Shown one piece after another: positions 30,254-39,702 of a DNA stretch of 64,000 nucleotides. Below the pieces are notes generated by a model. That model was not told the origin of the DNA, did not search any database, and saw only the letters and a program-made list of their open reading frames with translations. Each line of letters opens with the position of its first letter. The first letter of the stretch is position 1. This DNA is from Nocardioides islandensis (GTDB lineage: Bacteria; Actinomycetota; Actinomycetes; Propionibacteriales; Nocardioidaceae), in assembly GCF_015352455.1 (NCBI RefSeq), contig NZ_JADKPN010000012.1:1-64000 (forward strand), written 5' to 3'. The translations under genes were made by a program, and so were the position numbers.

Positions 30254-30350
30254 GCTGGTCGAGGAGGGACGAAGTCCCGTCACGAGACCCGGTGGCGTTC
30301 GCAGCCTCCCGCGGTCTCGTGACAGGCGCTGCGCGCCTTCCTCGACCAGC
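30254..30350. repeat. GGTCGAGGA-hairpin-GTCACGAGACC inverted pair, copy 1
   Basis: Two half-elements face each other. The left half is GCTGGTCGAGGA, then the mini-hairpin GGGAC-GAA-GTCCC, then GTCACGAGACC. The right half is the inverse, with a different mini-hairpin, AGGCGC-TGC-GCGCCT, between GTGAC and TCCTCGACCAGC. It lies between the permease gene stop and the MarR start on the same strand. Confidence 0.9.
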
Positions 30351-30351
30351 G

Positions 30352-33300
30352 TCAGCGAACGTCGGCCTGCCTCAGCGTCGCCGGCGTCCCCAGGCGGACG
30401 GTACGGCGCGCGATCCACCAGGCGATGACCAGGACGACGAGCAGCACCACGCCCAGCACGCCGCCGAGCACCAGCCACCGCAGGTCGTAGTCGACCGCGG
30501 GGTCGAACGTGCCGACCACGCCGATGTCCAGCGACGGGAGCACGAGCAGCAGGGCGGCGACCGCGGCCAGCGCACCGCCGACGACGGCCATGCCGAGCAG
30601 CGCGACGTACTCGGTGAGGATCGCCCGGCTCAGGTCCCGCCGGCGGACGCCGACGACGCGGAGCGCGGCGACCTCGTAGGAGCGCCAGCGGAGCTGGACG
30701 ATCGCGAGCGCCAGCACCCCGAGGAAGGCCAGCGCCAGCGTCAGCACGCCGACCAGCAGGAAGACCTTCCAGCCCAGCGAGAAGGCGTCCGAGCGCAGCT
30801 GGTGGAGCTCGCCGGACTCGGTCCGCACGGTGGAGAGGTCGACTCCGGCCTTGCGCAGGTCGGCGATCACCGACCGCGGGGTGCCGGAGGCGACCAGCAG
30901 CTCGGTGAGGCTGACGTCGGTGGAGAGGTCGCCGTACTCGCGCAGGGCGACGCCGAGGTCGGAGATGCCGCCGTTGTTCCCGACGACGGGAAGGGCGTCC
31001 GCGCGTCCGGTCACCTGCATCGGCGTGCGGGTGCCGATCAGCGACGCCCCCTCGACCTCGTCGCGACCCGCGTCGTCGAGCTTCGTGCCCGTCGTGGCCA
31101 CCATCGCCGGGGCGTCCGGCAGGTCGGTCGTCGTGATCCGGACGACGGTCGGCTCACCCTCGGCGATGTCGAGGGTGAGCCCACCGGCGCCCGCGCTGAG
31201 GGAGACCGGCGCCGTGTCGGACGTGCCGAACGGGCGCGCGGCCCGCCAGGCCGAGGCGTCGGTCAGCCGCCAGTCGCCGGAGTCCTCACCATCGGTCGCG
31301 ACCGCGGCGATGGTGAAGGTCCCGTGGACGTCGGTGACCGAGGAGCTGCTGCCGGAGAGGTACAGCTGCTGGAGCTCGCACCCCTGCTCGCAGCCGGAGG
31401 CGAAGCCCTCGATGGTGGCGTCGCCCGTCAGCGGCAGCTCGCCCATCGGCAGGATCTCCTGCTGGCCGGTGCCGGTGTCGACGTACCTCATCCAGAGCGA
31501 GACCGGGAGGTTGAGCTTGCCCTTCAGGGCGATGCCGGTCAGCTCGAACGTCAGGTCGTTGCCCGTCCAGGTGACCGGGTCGGCGCGGACGCCGGAGGAG
31601 AGCCATCCCTGCACCTGGCTCGGCCCGGTCCCCCACGACGGGTCCCAGGCCGACACCCGGGCGAACCGCGGTGAGTCGACCAGCGCGACCCTCGCCCCGT
31701 CGGTGGTGCGCGGGGTCGGCGGCACGAAGGCGGCGAGGTACCGGCCGTCGGCGTCGATCTCGTGGGTCAGCCAGTAGAGCTGCGCGGGTGAGCTGTCGGT
31801 GAAGTACACGGTCGGCGCGCCGACCGTGGCCGCCGCCTTGGACACCCGCCAGTCGTCGGCCACCTTCCACGCCGAGGCCGCGAACGTGGCCATCGCCGTG
31901 GCGAGCAGCAGCGGCAGCACCAGCTGCATCAGGTCCTGGCGGCGCACCAGCCGCCGCGAGGCTAGGAACGGCGACAGGCCGCCGCGCGCGGACGTGCGCG
32001 ACATCCACAGGCGCGCCAGCGCGCCGAGCCCGACGAGCGCCAGGACCGACGCCCCCAGGGCGACGAACAGCGGCGTCAGCAGCTCCAGCAAGCTGGAGGA
32101 CTGGGTCGCGTCCGACGTCACGACCTGCACGACCGCGGCCGCCGACAGCATGACGAGGGCGCCCTGGGCCAGCAGGGCCCAGCGGGACGTCGTACGCCGC
32201 CGGGTCGCCGACGCCAGCGACGCGGCGAGGGGTTCGCGGACGACGCCCAGGACGGCGACGAACGCGCCCGCGAGGGCGGCGACCGTGACGATGACCGCCG
32301 ACGCCACGGCCTGCGGCGTCACCACGAACGGCGTCTGGCCCAGCCACGTGTCGGTGACGAAGCGCGAGGCCGCGACGGCCAGCGCGATCCCGACCGGCAC
32401 GGCGAACAGCAGCACGGCCACCGGCTCGGCCACCGCGAACCGGACCACCTTCGCCGACGAGAACCCGCGCAGCTTGGCCAGCGCGACCTCCTGACGCCGT
32501 ACCTCCGCGGCCGACGAGACCAGGACGTACAGCAGGAGCAGGGCGAGCACGACGAGCGGCACGATCGCGGCGAGGGTGATCTGGGACAGCAGGTGCTGCT
32601 CGGCCCGGACGTCCTCGAACAGCGACAGGAGGCTCGCGGGGTCGTCGCTCTGGAGGACCGGCGGCGCCTGGCCCGCGATCTCGCCCTGCCACTCCACGAG
32701 GTCCGCGTTGGCGGCGTCCATGGTGTCGATGTCGAGAGCCCGCAGGTCGATCGCCCGCTCGGCGCCACCGACGGCCGCGTAGCCGATGCCGGCCTGGTCG
32801 ACGAGCAGCGACGGAGCCGGCAGCGGCGGGTCGCCACCCGGCGGCGGACGCAGCAACCCGTCGCCCACGGTGTGCGCCGGGTCGAACCAGTAGGCGTCCG
32901 TGGCGTCGGCGATCGTGTAGGTGCCGACGATGGTCCAGGCCTGCGTGAAAGTCGTGGCCTTCTTGTCGTCGCCCGCGAACACGGTGTACTCAATCGTGAC
33001 CTGGTCGCCGACCTTCTTCTGGAGCGTCCTGAGCATGGTCGGGTCGACCAGCGCCTCGTCGGGACCGGCGGGACACCGTCCGACCACCGTCGCGTGCTCG
33101 CACATGCCGTCGCGCCACAGGGCCCGGATCGGGTGCTGCACGCCGCCGACCGGCTGGGTGCTGCCGGTGCTCTCGAGGAAGCCCACCGGCGGGTGCCAGT
33201 AGGTGCTGGCTGCGTCGCTCGACGCCAGGTCGAGTGCGGTGTCGACCATGCCCTGCTTGGTGCTGTCGCTGAGCGGCTCGGGGGCCTGGTCGTCGGCCGC

Positions 33301-33561
33301 CCGGTCCTGGCCCGCCGGCACGCTGGCCACCGTGATCGGGTGGTAGGTGCCCCCGGCCTCGTCCGACGGAGGGGCGACCTCCACCTGGAGGCCGGTCTCG
33401 ATGTTCGGGCGCTGCAGGGTGCGCTGGTCGAGCACGTGCTCCGAGGACGACCGGGCGTACAGCGGCGTCGCGACCGCGACCAGCATGGACAGGGCGCCCA
33501 GCACGAACACGCCGATGTTGAGCCAGCGCCGCGAGCGCAGGCCGGCGAGGAAGGTGCTCAT
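30352..33561 (-). CDS. FtsX-type ABC transporter permease
   Basis: A 1069-residue membrane protein of the MacB/FtsX permease superfamily. One helix at about 14-36 is followed by a large extracytoplasmic domain (about 37-320) and a bundle of helices (about 325-560; LVVLALLLLYVLVSSAAEV begins it). A second ectodomain runs to about 930, and a final FtsX-type helix bundle (about 945-1060) ends it. The two-FtsX arrangement is that of large actinobacterial permeases that work with a LolD-like ATPase, often in lipoprotein or peptide export or envelope stress. ATG 33561 overlaps the ATPase stop by 4 nt. Its cargo is unknown. Confidence 0.85.
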   Translation of the reverse strand: MSTFLAGLRSRRWLNIGVFVLGALSMLVAVATPLYARSSSEHVLDQRTLQRPNIETGLQVEVAPPSDEAGGTYHPITVASVPAGQDRAADDQAPEPLSDSTKQGMVDTALDLASSDAASTYWHPPVGFLESTGSTQPVGGVQHPIRALWRDGMCEHATVVGRCPAGPDEALVDPTMLRTLQKKVGDQVTIEYTVFAGDDKKATTFTQAWTIVGTYTIADATDAYWFDPAHTVGDGLLRPPPGGDPPLPAPSLLVDQAGIGYAAVGGAERAIDLRALDIDTMDAANADLVEWQGEIAGQAPPVLQSDDPASLLSLFEDVRAEQHLLSQITLAAIVPLVVLALLLLYVLVSSAAEVRRQEVALAKLRGFSSAKVVRFAVAEPVAVLLFAVPVGIALAVAASRFVTDTWLGQTPFVVTPQAVASAVIVTVAALAGAFVAVLGVVREPLAASLASATRRRTTSRWALLAQGALVMLSAAAVVQVVTSDATQSSSLLELLTPLFVALGASVLALVGLGALARLWMSRTSARGGLSPFLASRRLVRRQDLMQLVLPLLLATAMATFAASAWKVADDWRVSKAAATVGAPTVYFTDSSPAQLYWLTHEIDADGRYLAAFVPPTPRTTDGARVALVDSPRFARVSAWDPSWGTGPSQVQGWLSSGVRADPVTWTGNDLTFELTGIALKGKLNLPVSLWMRYVDTGTGQQEILPMGELPLTGDATIEGFASGCEQGCELQQLYLSGSSSSVTDVHGTFTIAAVATDGEDSGDWRLTDASAWRAARPFGTSDTAPVSLSAGAGGLTLDIAEGEPTVVRITTTDLPDAPAMVATTGTKLDDAGRDEVEGASLIGTRTPMQVTGRADALPVVGNNGGISDLGVALREYGDLSTDVSLTELLVASGTPRSVIADLRKAGVDLSTVRTESGELHQLRSDAFSLGWKVFLLVGVLTLALAFLGVLALAIVQLRWRSYEVAALRVVGVRRRDLSRAILTEYVALLGMAVVGGALAAVAALLLVLPSLDIGVVGTFDPAVDYDLRWLVLGGVLGVVLLVVLVIAWWIARRTVRLGTPATLRQADVR

Positions 33562-34463
33562 CGGCCGTGGTCTCCCGGAGGCGACACGTCCACCCGGCGT
33601 ACGAAGAACCCGTCCTCGGTCTCCTCGAACTCGACCAGGGAGCCGGGCGGGTAGTCGTCCGCCCACTCCTCGGGCAGGTGCACCGCACCGTCCTGGTCGA
33701 TGACGGCGTAGTCGCGGCCGTGCACGCCCTCGGAGCCGATCCGGCCGTTGCGGATGGTGATGCGCCGCGGGATGCGCGAGGCGATGTCGGGGTCGTGGGT
33801 GACGATGACGACCGTGGTGCCGAGCTCGGCGTTCACCCGCTGGATCAGGTCGACCATGGTGTCGCGGTCGGCGTGGCCGAGCTGCGAGGTCGGCTCGTCA
33901 CAGAGCAGGAGACCGGCGCCGCTGGACACGGTGACGGCGAGCGCGACGCGCTGCTGCTCGCCGCCGGACATGGCGTTGACCGGCTTGTCGGTCAGCTCGC
34001 CCAGCCCGAGCAGGTCCAGCAGCTGGCGCGGGCTCGGCAGCTCGCGGACGTCGGCGGGCGCCAGGCCGCGGCGGGCGAACTCGACGTTGCCGGCGGCGGA
34101 GGCGTAGGTCAGCAGGTTGCGGCGCGCCCCCTGGAGCAGCGAGGCGACCTTGCCGGCCCGCAGCCTGGTCAGCTCGGACTCCGGGATGCGGCTGATGTCG
34201 ATGCCGTCGACGACCACCTTGCCCGCCGACGCGCGCTGCAGGCCGCCGAACAGCCCCAGGAGCGTCGACTTGCCGGACCCCGACGGCCCGAGCAGCGCAA
34301 CCTGCTCGCCCGGGGCGATATCGAGGTTGACCCCGCGCAGCGCGACGACGTCGTGCCCGGCCAGCGTGGTGTAGATGTGCACGACGTTCTGGCACCGCAC
34401 CGCGATGCCCGTACGTCGTCCCACGGCGGTCGAGCCGGCCGAGACCCAGCTGTCGACCGACAT
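33558..34463 (-). CDS. ABC transporter ATP-binding protein (LolD/MacB-like)
   Basis: A 301-residue ATPase. Walker A is ALLGPSGSGKSTLLGLF near residue 58, the signature MSGGEQQRVALAVTV near 162, Walker B GLLLCDEPTSQLGHADR near 184, and the H-loop VIVTHDPDIASRI near 215. The usual ADEPT is CDEPT here and the D-loop SALD is SQLG, small deviations. After the ATPase there is a 60-residue tail (about 235-301; AVIDQDGAVHLPEEW) beyond the family length, possibly regulatory. Start ATG 34463 overlaps the upstream ATPase stop as TGATG, and its own stop overlaps the permease start as ATGA. Confidence 0.87.
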   Translation of the reverse strand: MSVDSWVSAGSTAVGRRTGIAVRCQNVVHIYTTLAGHDVVALRGVNLDIAPGEQVALLGPSGSGKSTLLGLFGGLQRASAGKVVVDGIDISRIPESELTRLRAGKVASLLQGARRNLLTYASAAGNVEFARRGLAPADVRELPSPRQLLDLLGLGELTDKPVNAMSGGEQQRVALAVTVSSGAGLLLCDEPTSQLGHADRDTMVDLIQRVNAELGTTVVIVTHDPDIASRIPRRITIRNGRIGSEGVHGRDYAVIDQDGAVHLPEEWADDYPPGSLVEFEETEDGFFVRRVDVSPPGDHGR

Positions 34464-35203
34464 CAGGAGGTACCGGGCCGCATGAAGGCGTCGTGCTCGT
34501 GGCCGGGCTCGGGTGGCGGGGGCGGGGCCTCGTGCACCTCGATCCTCCCGTCGACCAGGTGCACCTCCTCGTCGCACTCCTCGGCGACGGCCGGGTCGTG
34601 GGTGGCGACCAGCACGACCGCGCCGCGGTTCGCCTCCATCCGCAGCTGGCCGACCACGACGTCCCGGTTGGCCTCGTCGAGCTCGCTGGTCGGCTCGTCG
34701 GCGAGCAGCACGGCCGCCTCGACGACGAGCGCACGCGCGACGGCGACCCGCTGGAGCTGTCCACCGGACAGCTCGGAGATGAGCCGGTCGGCGAGCTCGT
34801 CGACGCCCACCCGGCCCAGGGCCTGGACGGCCTTCTCGGTCGCCTCGACCGGGCCGACGCCGCGGCCGCGCAGCGCGATGGAGACGTTCTCGGCCGCGGT
34901 GAGCGTGGGCACGAGCCCGTAGCTCTGCAGCACGAAGCCCGTCCCCGGAAGCGGGTCGCCGGCCTTGGTGGTGACCGGCCCGCCGTCGTACGTCGCGGTG
35001 CCGGTGGCCGGCTTCGCGAGCCCGCCGACGAGAGTGAGGAGCGTCGTCTTGCCCGACCCGGAGGAGCCCGTGACCGCGAGCATCCGGCCGGGCTCGGCGG
35101 CTACCGACACCGTGTCGAGCACCCGGCGACCTTCGACGTCGAACGACAGGTCGGTCCCGACCAGACGGCCGTCCTGGCGCCCGTCGTCCCCGATCGTGGT
35201 CAC
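34463..35203 (-). CDS. ABC transporter ATP-binding protein (second ATPase of the operon)
   Basis: A 246-residue ATPase with Walker A AVTGSSGSGKTTLLTLV near 38, the signature ISELSGGQLQRVAVARAL near 137, Walker B VLLADEPTSELDEANR near 160 and the H-loop LVATHDPAVAEEC near 192. It ends in a short Pro/His tail (APPPPPEPGHEHD). The GTG at 35203 gives the family-like start VTTIGDDG; no clear Shine-Dalgarno. The operon thus has two different ATPases and a single permease, so the permease may pair with a mixed ATPase dimer. The meaB-like gene ends 74 bp upstream on the same strand and could be in the same transcript. Confidence 0.85.
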   Translation of the reverse strand: MTTIGDDGRQDGRLVGTDLSFDVEGRRVLDTVSVAAEPGRMLAVTGSSGSGKTTLLTLVGGLAKPATGTATYDGGPVTTKAGDPLPGTGFVLQSYGLVPTLTAAENVSIALRGRGVGPVEATEKAVQALGRVGVDELADRLISELSGGQLQRVAVARALVVEAAVLLADEPTSELDEANRDVVVGQLRMEANRGAVVLVATHDPAVAEECDEEVHLVDGRIEVHEAPPPPPEPGHEHDAFMRPGTS

Positions 35204-35277
35204 CCGATGGAGGTTAGGGACGTCCTCCGGCAAATCCCACGCCGGGGTGCCGCCTGTGGCGAAATCGTGACCTCGCG

Positions 35278-36231
35278 CTACAAGTTCTCCAGGAGCGTGT
35301 CCGCGGCGGTGTACGGGTCGGACTCGCCGGCGACGACCGCGGCCGCGAGGTCGTCGAGCTCGACGCGGGCGTGCACGTCGTCCCAGCGACGGCGCAGCGC
35401 GGTGACGGCGATCGTCTCGATCTCGTCGCGCACCCGGCGCGTGCGCCTCTTCTCGAGCTCGCCGGACTCGGCCAGCCACGCGAAGTGCCGGTCGATCTCG
35501 GCCACCACCTCGTCCACGCCGTCGCCCTTGTGGGCGACGGTCTTCACGATGGGGGGCTTCCAGTCGTCCGCGTCGCGCTCGCCGAGGGCGATCATGCCGC
35601 GCAGCTCGCGGCGCAGCTGGTCGGCGCCGTCGCGGTCTGCCTTGTTGACCACGTAGATGTCGGCGATCTCGAGGATCCCGGCCTTCGCCGCCTGGATGCC
35701 GTCGCCAGCGCCCGGAGCGAGCAGCACGAGGGTGGTGTCGGCCTGCCCGGCGATCTCGACCTCGCTCTGGCCGACGCCGACGGTCTCGACCAGGACGATG
35801 TCGCAGCCGGCCGCGTCGAGCACGCGCAACGCCTGCGGCGTCGACCACGAGAGCCCGCCGAGGTGCCCGCGGGAGGCCATCGACCGGATGTAGACGTCCC
35901 GGTCGAGGGCGTGGTCCTGCATCCGCACGCGGTCGCCGAGGAGCGCGCCGCCGGAGAACGGGGAGGACGGGTCGACCGCGAGCACGCCCACCCGCTTGCC
36001 GGCCTTGCGGAGCTCGCCGACGAGCGCGTTGGTCGAGGTGGACTTGCCGACCCCCGGCGACCCGGTGATGCCCACGATCTGTGCGTGGCCGGCGTACGGC
36101 GCGAGCGCGGCCATCACCTCCCGCAGCTGCGGGGCCTCGTCCTCGACCCAGGAGATCAGCCGCGCGACGGCGCGCGCGTCACCGTCGCGGGCCCGGCTGA
36201 CGAGCTCGTCGACCGAGGGGTTTGCCCTCAC
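35278..36231 (-). CDS. meaB: MeaB/ArgK-type GTPase (acyl-CoA mutase chaperone)
   Basis: A 317-residue G3E-family GTPase that guards and reactivates adenosylcobalamin-dependent acyl-CoA mutases. The P-loop GITGSPGVGKSTSTNALVG is near residue 55, the mutase-chaperone block LAVDPSSPFSGGALLGDRVR near 85-104, VETVGVGQSEVEI near 154, and the base-recognition motif NKAD near 205. Length is typical. Its GTG start at 36231 directly follows the thiolase stop TGA with no gap, so the genes are coupled. Two possible clients in the window are the mutase large subunit at 27.4 kb and MeaA at 57.8 kb. Confidence 0.92.
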   Translation of the reverse strand: MRANPSVDELVSRARDGDARAVARLISWVEDEAPQLREVMAALAPYAGHAQIVGITGSPGVGKSTSTNALVGELRKAGKRVGVLAVDPSSPFSGGALLGDRVRMQDHALDRDVYIRSMASRGHLGGLSWSTPQALRVLDAAGCDIVLVETVGVGQSEVEIAGQADTTLVLLAPGAGDGIQAAKAGILEIADIYVVNKADRDGADQLRRELRGMIALGERDADDWKPPIVKTVAHKGDGVDEVVAEIDRHFAWLAESGELEKRRTRRVRDEIETIAVTALRRRWDDVHARVELDDLAAAVVAGESDPYTAADTLLENL

Positions 36232-37413
<1,182 letters not shown>

Positions 37414-37571
37414 GGAGTGCCTCCTGGTTCAGCGCCTGACACATGACTGTGTCCCTCCTGGCGAGGGTACCCACGGGCCCGTACGGCGGGCCATGCCGCG
37501 GGCCCCGCCGCGGGTGAGGAAATGCTCACAGCGCGTGGCCTTCCCGGCGGCAGTACGGCGAGCATGGCGGC

Positions 37572-38012
37572 ATGCTCCCGACTGATCTGCCCGGTCATCT
37601 CTTCACCGCCATCGACCACGTCGGCATCGCGGTCCCGGACCTCGACGAGGCGATGGCGTTCTACCGCGACACCTTCGGCATGGAGACCGTGCACGAGGAG
37701 ACCAACGAGGAGCAGGGCGTCCGGGAGGCGATGGTCGCCGTCGGCGACTCGGGTTCCTGCATCCAGCTGCTCGCACCGCTGTCCCCCGAGTCCACGATCG
37801 CGAAGTTCCTCGACCGCTCCGGCCCCGGCATCCAGCAGCTCGCCTACCGCGTCGACGACGTCGAGGCCGTGGCCGGCGTGCTCCGCCAGCGCGGCGTACG
37901 CCTCCTCTACGACGCCCCCCGACGAGGTACGTCCGGCTCGCGGGTCAACTTCGTCCACCCCAAGGACGCCGGCGGGGTGCTGATCGAGCTGGTCGAGCCC
38001 GCCACCCCCTGA
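37572..38012 (+). CDS. mce: Methylmalonyl-CoA epimerase
   Basis: Interconverts (2R)- and (2S)-methylmalonyl-CoA (and can act on ethylmalonyl-CoA). The 146 residues are one vicinal-oxygen-chelate module pair. Metal ligands are visible in AIDHVGIAVPDLDEAMAFYR (His near 15), IQLLAPLSPESTIAKFL (Gln near 64), IQQLAYRVDD (the usual His here reads QLAY) and VLIELVEPA (Glu near 141). SGSRVNFVHPKDAGG is the typical C-terminal block. The change at the third ligand position from HxAF/HIAY to QLAY is notable but the rest is family-typical. ATG 37572 is used. It is divergent from thiolase, and ccr follows after a repeat array. Confidence 0.9.
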   Translation: MLPTDLPGHLFTAIDHVGIAVPDLDEAMAFYRDTFGMETVHEETNEEQGVREAMVAVGDSGSCIQLLAPLSPESTIAKFLDRSGPGIQQLAYRVDDVEAVAGVLRQRGVRLLYDAPRRGTSGSRVNFVHPKDAGGVLIELVEPATP

Positions 38013-38016
38013 CCGC

Positions 38017-38203
38017 GTGCGAGTTGCGCCCCCGGTACGTGCGAGTTGCGCCCCCGGTACGCGCGAGTTGCGCCTGGGACACCGGCCAGCTGCGCCTCCG
38101 GTACCCGAGCTTGGTGACGGAGACGCAACTCGACCGTACCCGGGGCGCAACTCGACCGTGCCCGGAGCGCAGCTCGACCGTGCCCGGGGCGCAACTCGGC
38201 GGG
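38017..38203. repeat. 22-nt repeat array, mirrored: direct then inverted units
   Basis: Four 22-nt units with core GAGTTGCGCCCCCGGTAC (the last two diverged) start at 38021 and are followed from about 38122 by four units in inverted orientation (core GGGGCGCAACTCGACCGT). The whole can fold into a roughly 180-nt stem. It is related to the array at 5289 (shared GAGTTGCGCC and the same 22-nt period) but has its own variant of the second half. It lies between mce and ccr, which are on the same strand. Confidence 0.9.
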
Positions 38204-38265
38204 AGGCGTGTCAGGTCCCTCACAGACCTGCCCATGCGTGGTGAATGGCCGCTAACTTCCCGAGG

Positions 38266-39603
38266 ATGCAGCAGATCCGCGACGCCATCCTGGCCGGAGA
38301 CACGTCGGGCGAGGAGTTCGCCGCCCTCGAGGTGCCCGAGTCGTACCGGGCCGTCACCGTCCACAAGGACGAGGTCGGCCTCTTCGAGGGACTGGACAGC
38401 AAGGACAAGGACCCGCGCAAGACGCTGCACCTCGACGACGTACCCGTCCCCGAGCTCGGTCCCGGCGAGGCGCTGGTCGCGGTGATGGCGAGCGCGATCA
38501 ACTACAACACCGTCTGGACGAGCATCTTCGAGCCGGTCTCGACGTTCGGGTTCCTCGAGCGGTACGGCCGGCTGTCGCCGCTGTCGAAGCGGCACGACCT
38601 GCCGTACCACATCGTCGGCTCCGACCTGGCCGGCGTCGTCCTGCGCACCGGCCCCGGCGTGCACCTCTGGCACCCCGGCGACGAGGTCGTCGCCCACTGC
38701 CTGAGCGTCGAGCTCGAGAGCCCGGACGGCCACAACGACACGATGCTCGACCCGGAGCAGCGCATCTGGGGCTTCGAGACGAACTTCGGCGGCCTCGCCG
38801 AGATCGCGCTGGTGAAGTCCAACCAGCTGATGCCCAAGCCCGCGCACCTGACCTGGGAGGAGGCCGCGTCGCCGGGGCTGGTCAACTCCACGGCGTACCG
38901 CCAGCTGGTCTCGCGCAACGGTGCCGGCATGAAGCAGGGCGACAACGTCCTCATCTGGGGCGCGAGCGGCGGCCTCGGCGGGTTCGCGACGCAGTACGCG
39001 CTGAACGGCGGCGCGACCCCGGTCTGCGTGGTCAGCAACGACGAGAAGGCCGACATCTGCCGCGCGATGGGCGCCGAGCTGATCATCAACCGCTCCGAGA
39101 AGGCCTACAAGTTCTGGAAGAACGAGCACGAGCAGGACCCGGCCGAGTGGCGGCGGTTCGGCAAGGACATCCGCGAGCTCACCGGCGGCGAGGACGTCGA
39201 CATCGTGTTCGAGCACCCGGGCCGCGAGACGTTCGGTGCGAGTGTGTACGCCGCCCGCAAGGGCGGCACGATCGTCACCTGCGCCTCGACCAGCGGGTTC
39301 ATGCACCAGTACGACAACCGGTACCTCTGGATGAACCTCAAGCGGATCATCGGCTCGCACTTCGCCAACTACCGCGAGTCGTGGGAGGCCAACCGGCTGA
39401 TCGCCAAGGGCATGATCCATCCCACGCTCTCGCAGTCCTACCCGCTCGAGGAGACCGGCCAGGCCGCCCTCGACGTCCACCGCAACGCCCACCAGGGCAA
39501 GGTCGGCGTGCTCTGCCTGGCCCCCGAGGAGGGCCTCGGCGTGCGCGACCCGGAGCTGCGGGCCAAGCACGAGAGCGCGATCAACCGCTTCCGCGGCGTC
39601 TGA
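38266..39603 (+). CDS. ccr: Crotonyl-CoA carboxylase/reductase
   Basis: Reductively carboxylates crotonyl-CoA with NADPH and CO2 to ethylmalonyl-CoA, the key enzyme of the ethylmalonyl-CoA pathway and a supplier of polyketide extender units. The 445 residues match the Streptomyces enzyme closely: PESYRAVTVHKDE near 24, HLDDVPVPELGPGEALVAVM near 56, FEPVSTFGFLERYGRLSPL near 88, the Rossmann segment VLIWGASGGLGGFATQY near 228 and FEHPGRETFGASVY near 318. ATG 38266 aligns with the family N-terminus, and TAACTT 7 nt before it could be the -10 of a leaderless transcript. ATG 38245, in frame, would add seven residues. Confidence 0.95.
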   Translation: MQQIRDAILAGDTSGEEFAALEVPESYRAVTVHKDEVGLFEGLDSKDKDPRKTLHLDDVPVPELGPGEALVAVMASAINYNTVWTSIFEPVSTFGFLERYGRLSPLSKRHDLPYHIVGSDLAGVVLRTGPGVHLWHPGDEVVAHCLSVELESPDGHNDTMLDPEQRIWGFETNFGGLAEIALVKSNQLMPKPAHLTWEEAASPGLVNSTAYRQLVSRNGAGMKQGDNVLIWGASGGLGGFATQYALNGGATPVCVVSNDEKADICRAMGAELIINRSEKAYKFWKNEHEQDPAEWRRFGKDIRELTGGEDVDIVFEHPGRETFGASVYAARKGGTIVTCASTSGFMHQYDNRYLWMNLKRIIGSHFANYRESWEANRLIAKGMIHPTLSQSYPLEETGQAALDVHRNAHQGKVGVLCLAPEEGLGVRDPELRAKHESAINRFRGV

Positions 39604-39702
39604 CCGTCGTCGGCTGAGACAACCCCACGGGGTGGTCTGGCGTCCCACCCTTCATGGGGGAGACTGGGGTCTCCGAGACCAGCCCCGAGGGAGTGACGCT
39701 GC

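Noticed and set aside
38245-38265. ATG 38245 as the ccr start
   Set aside because: Possible, but the seven added residues are not in the family and a -10-like TAACTT lies within them; kept as an alternative only.
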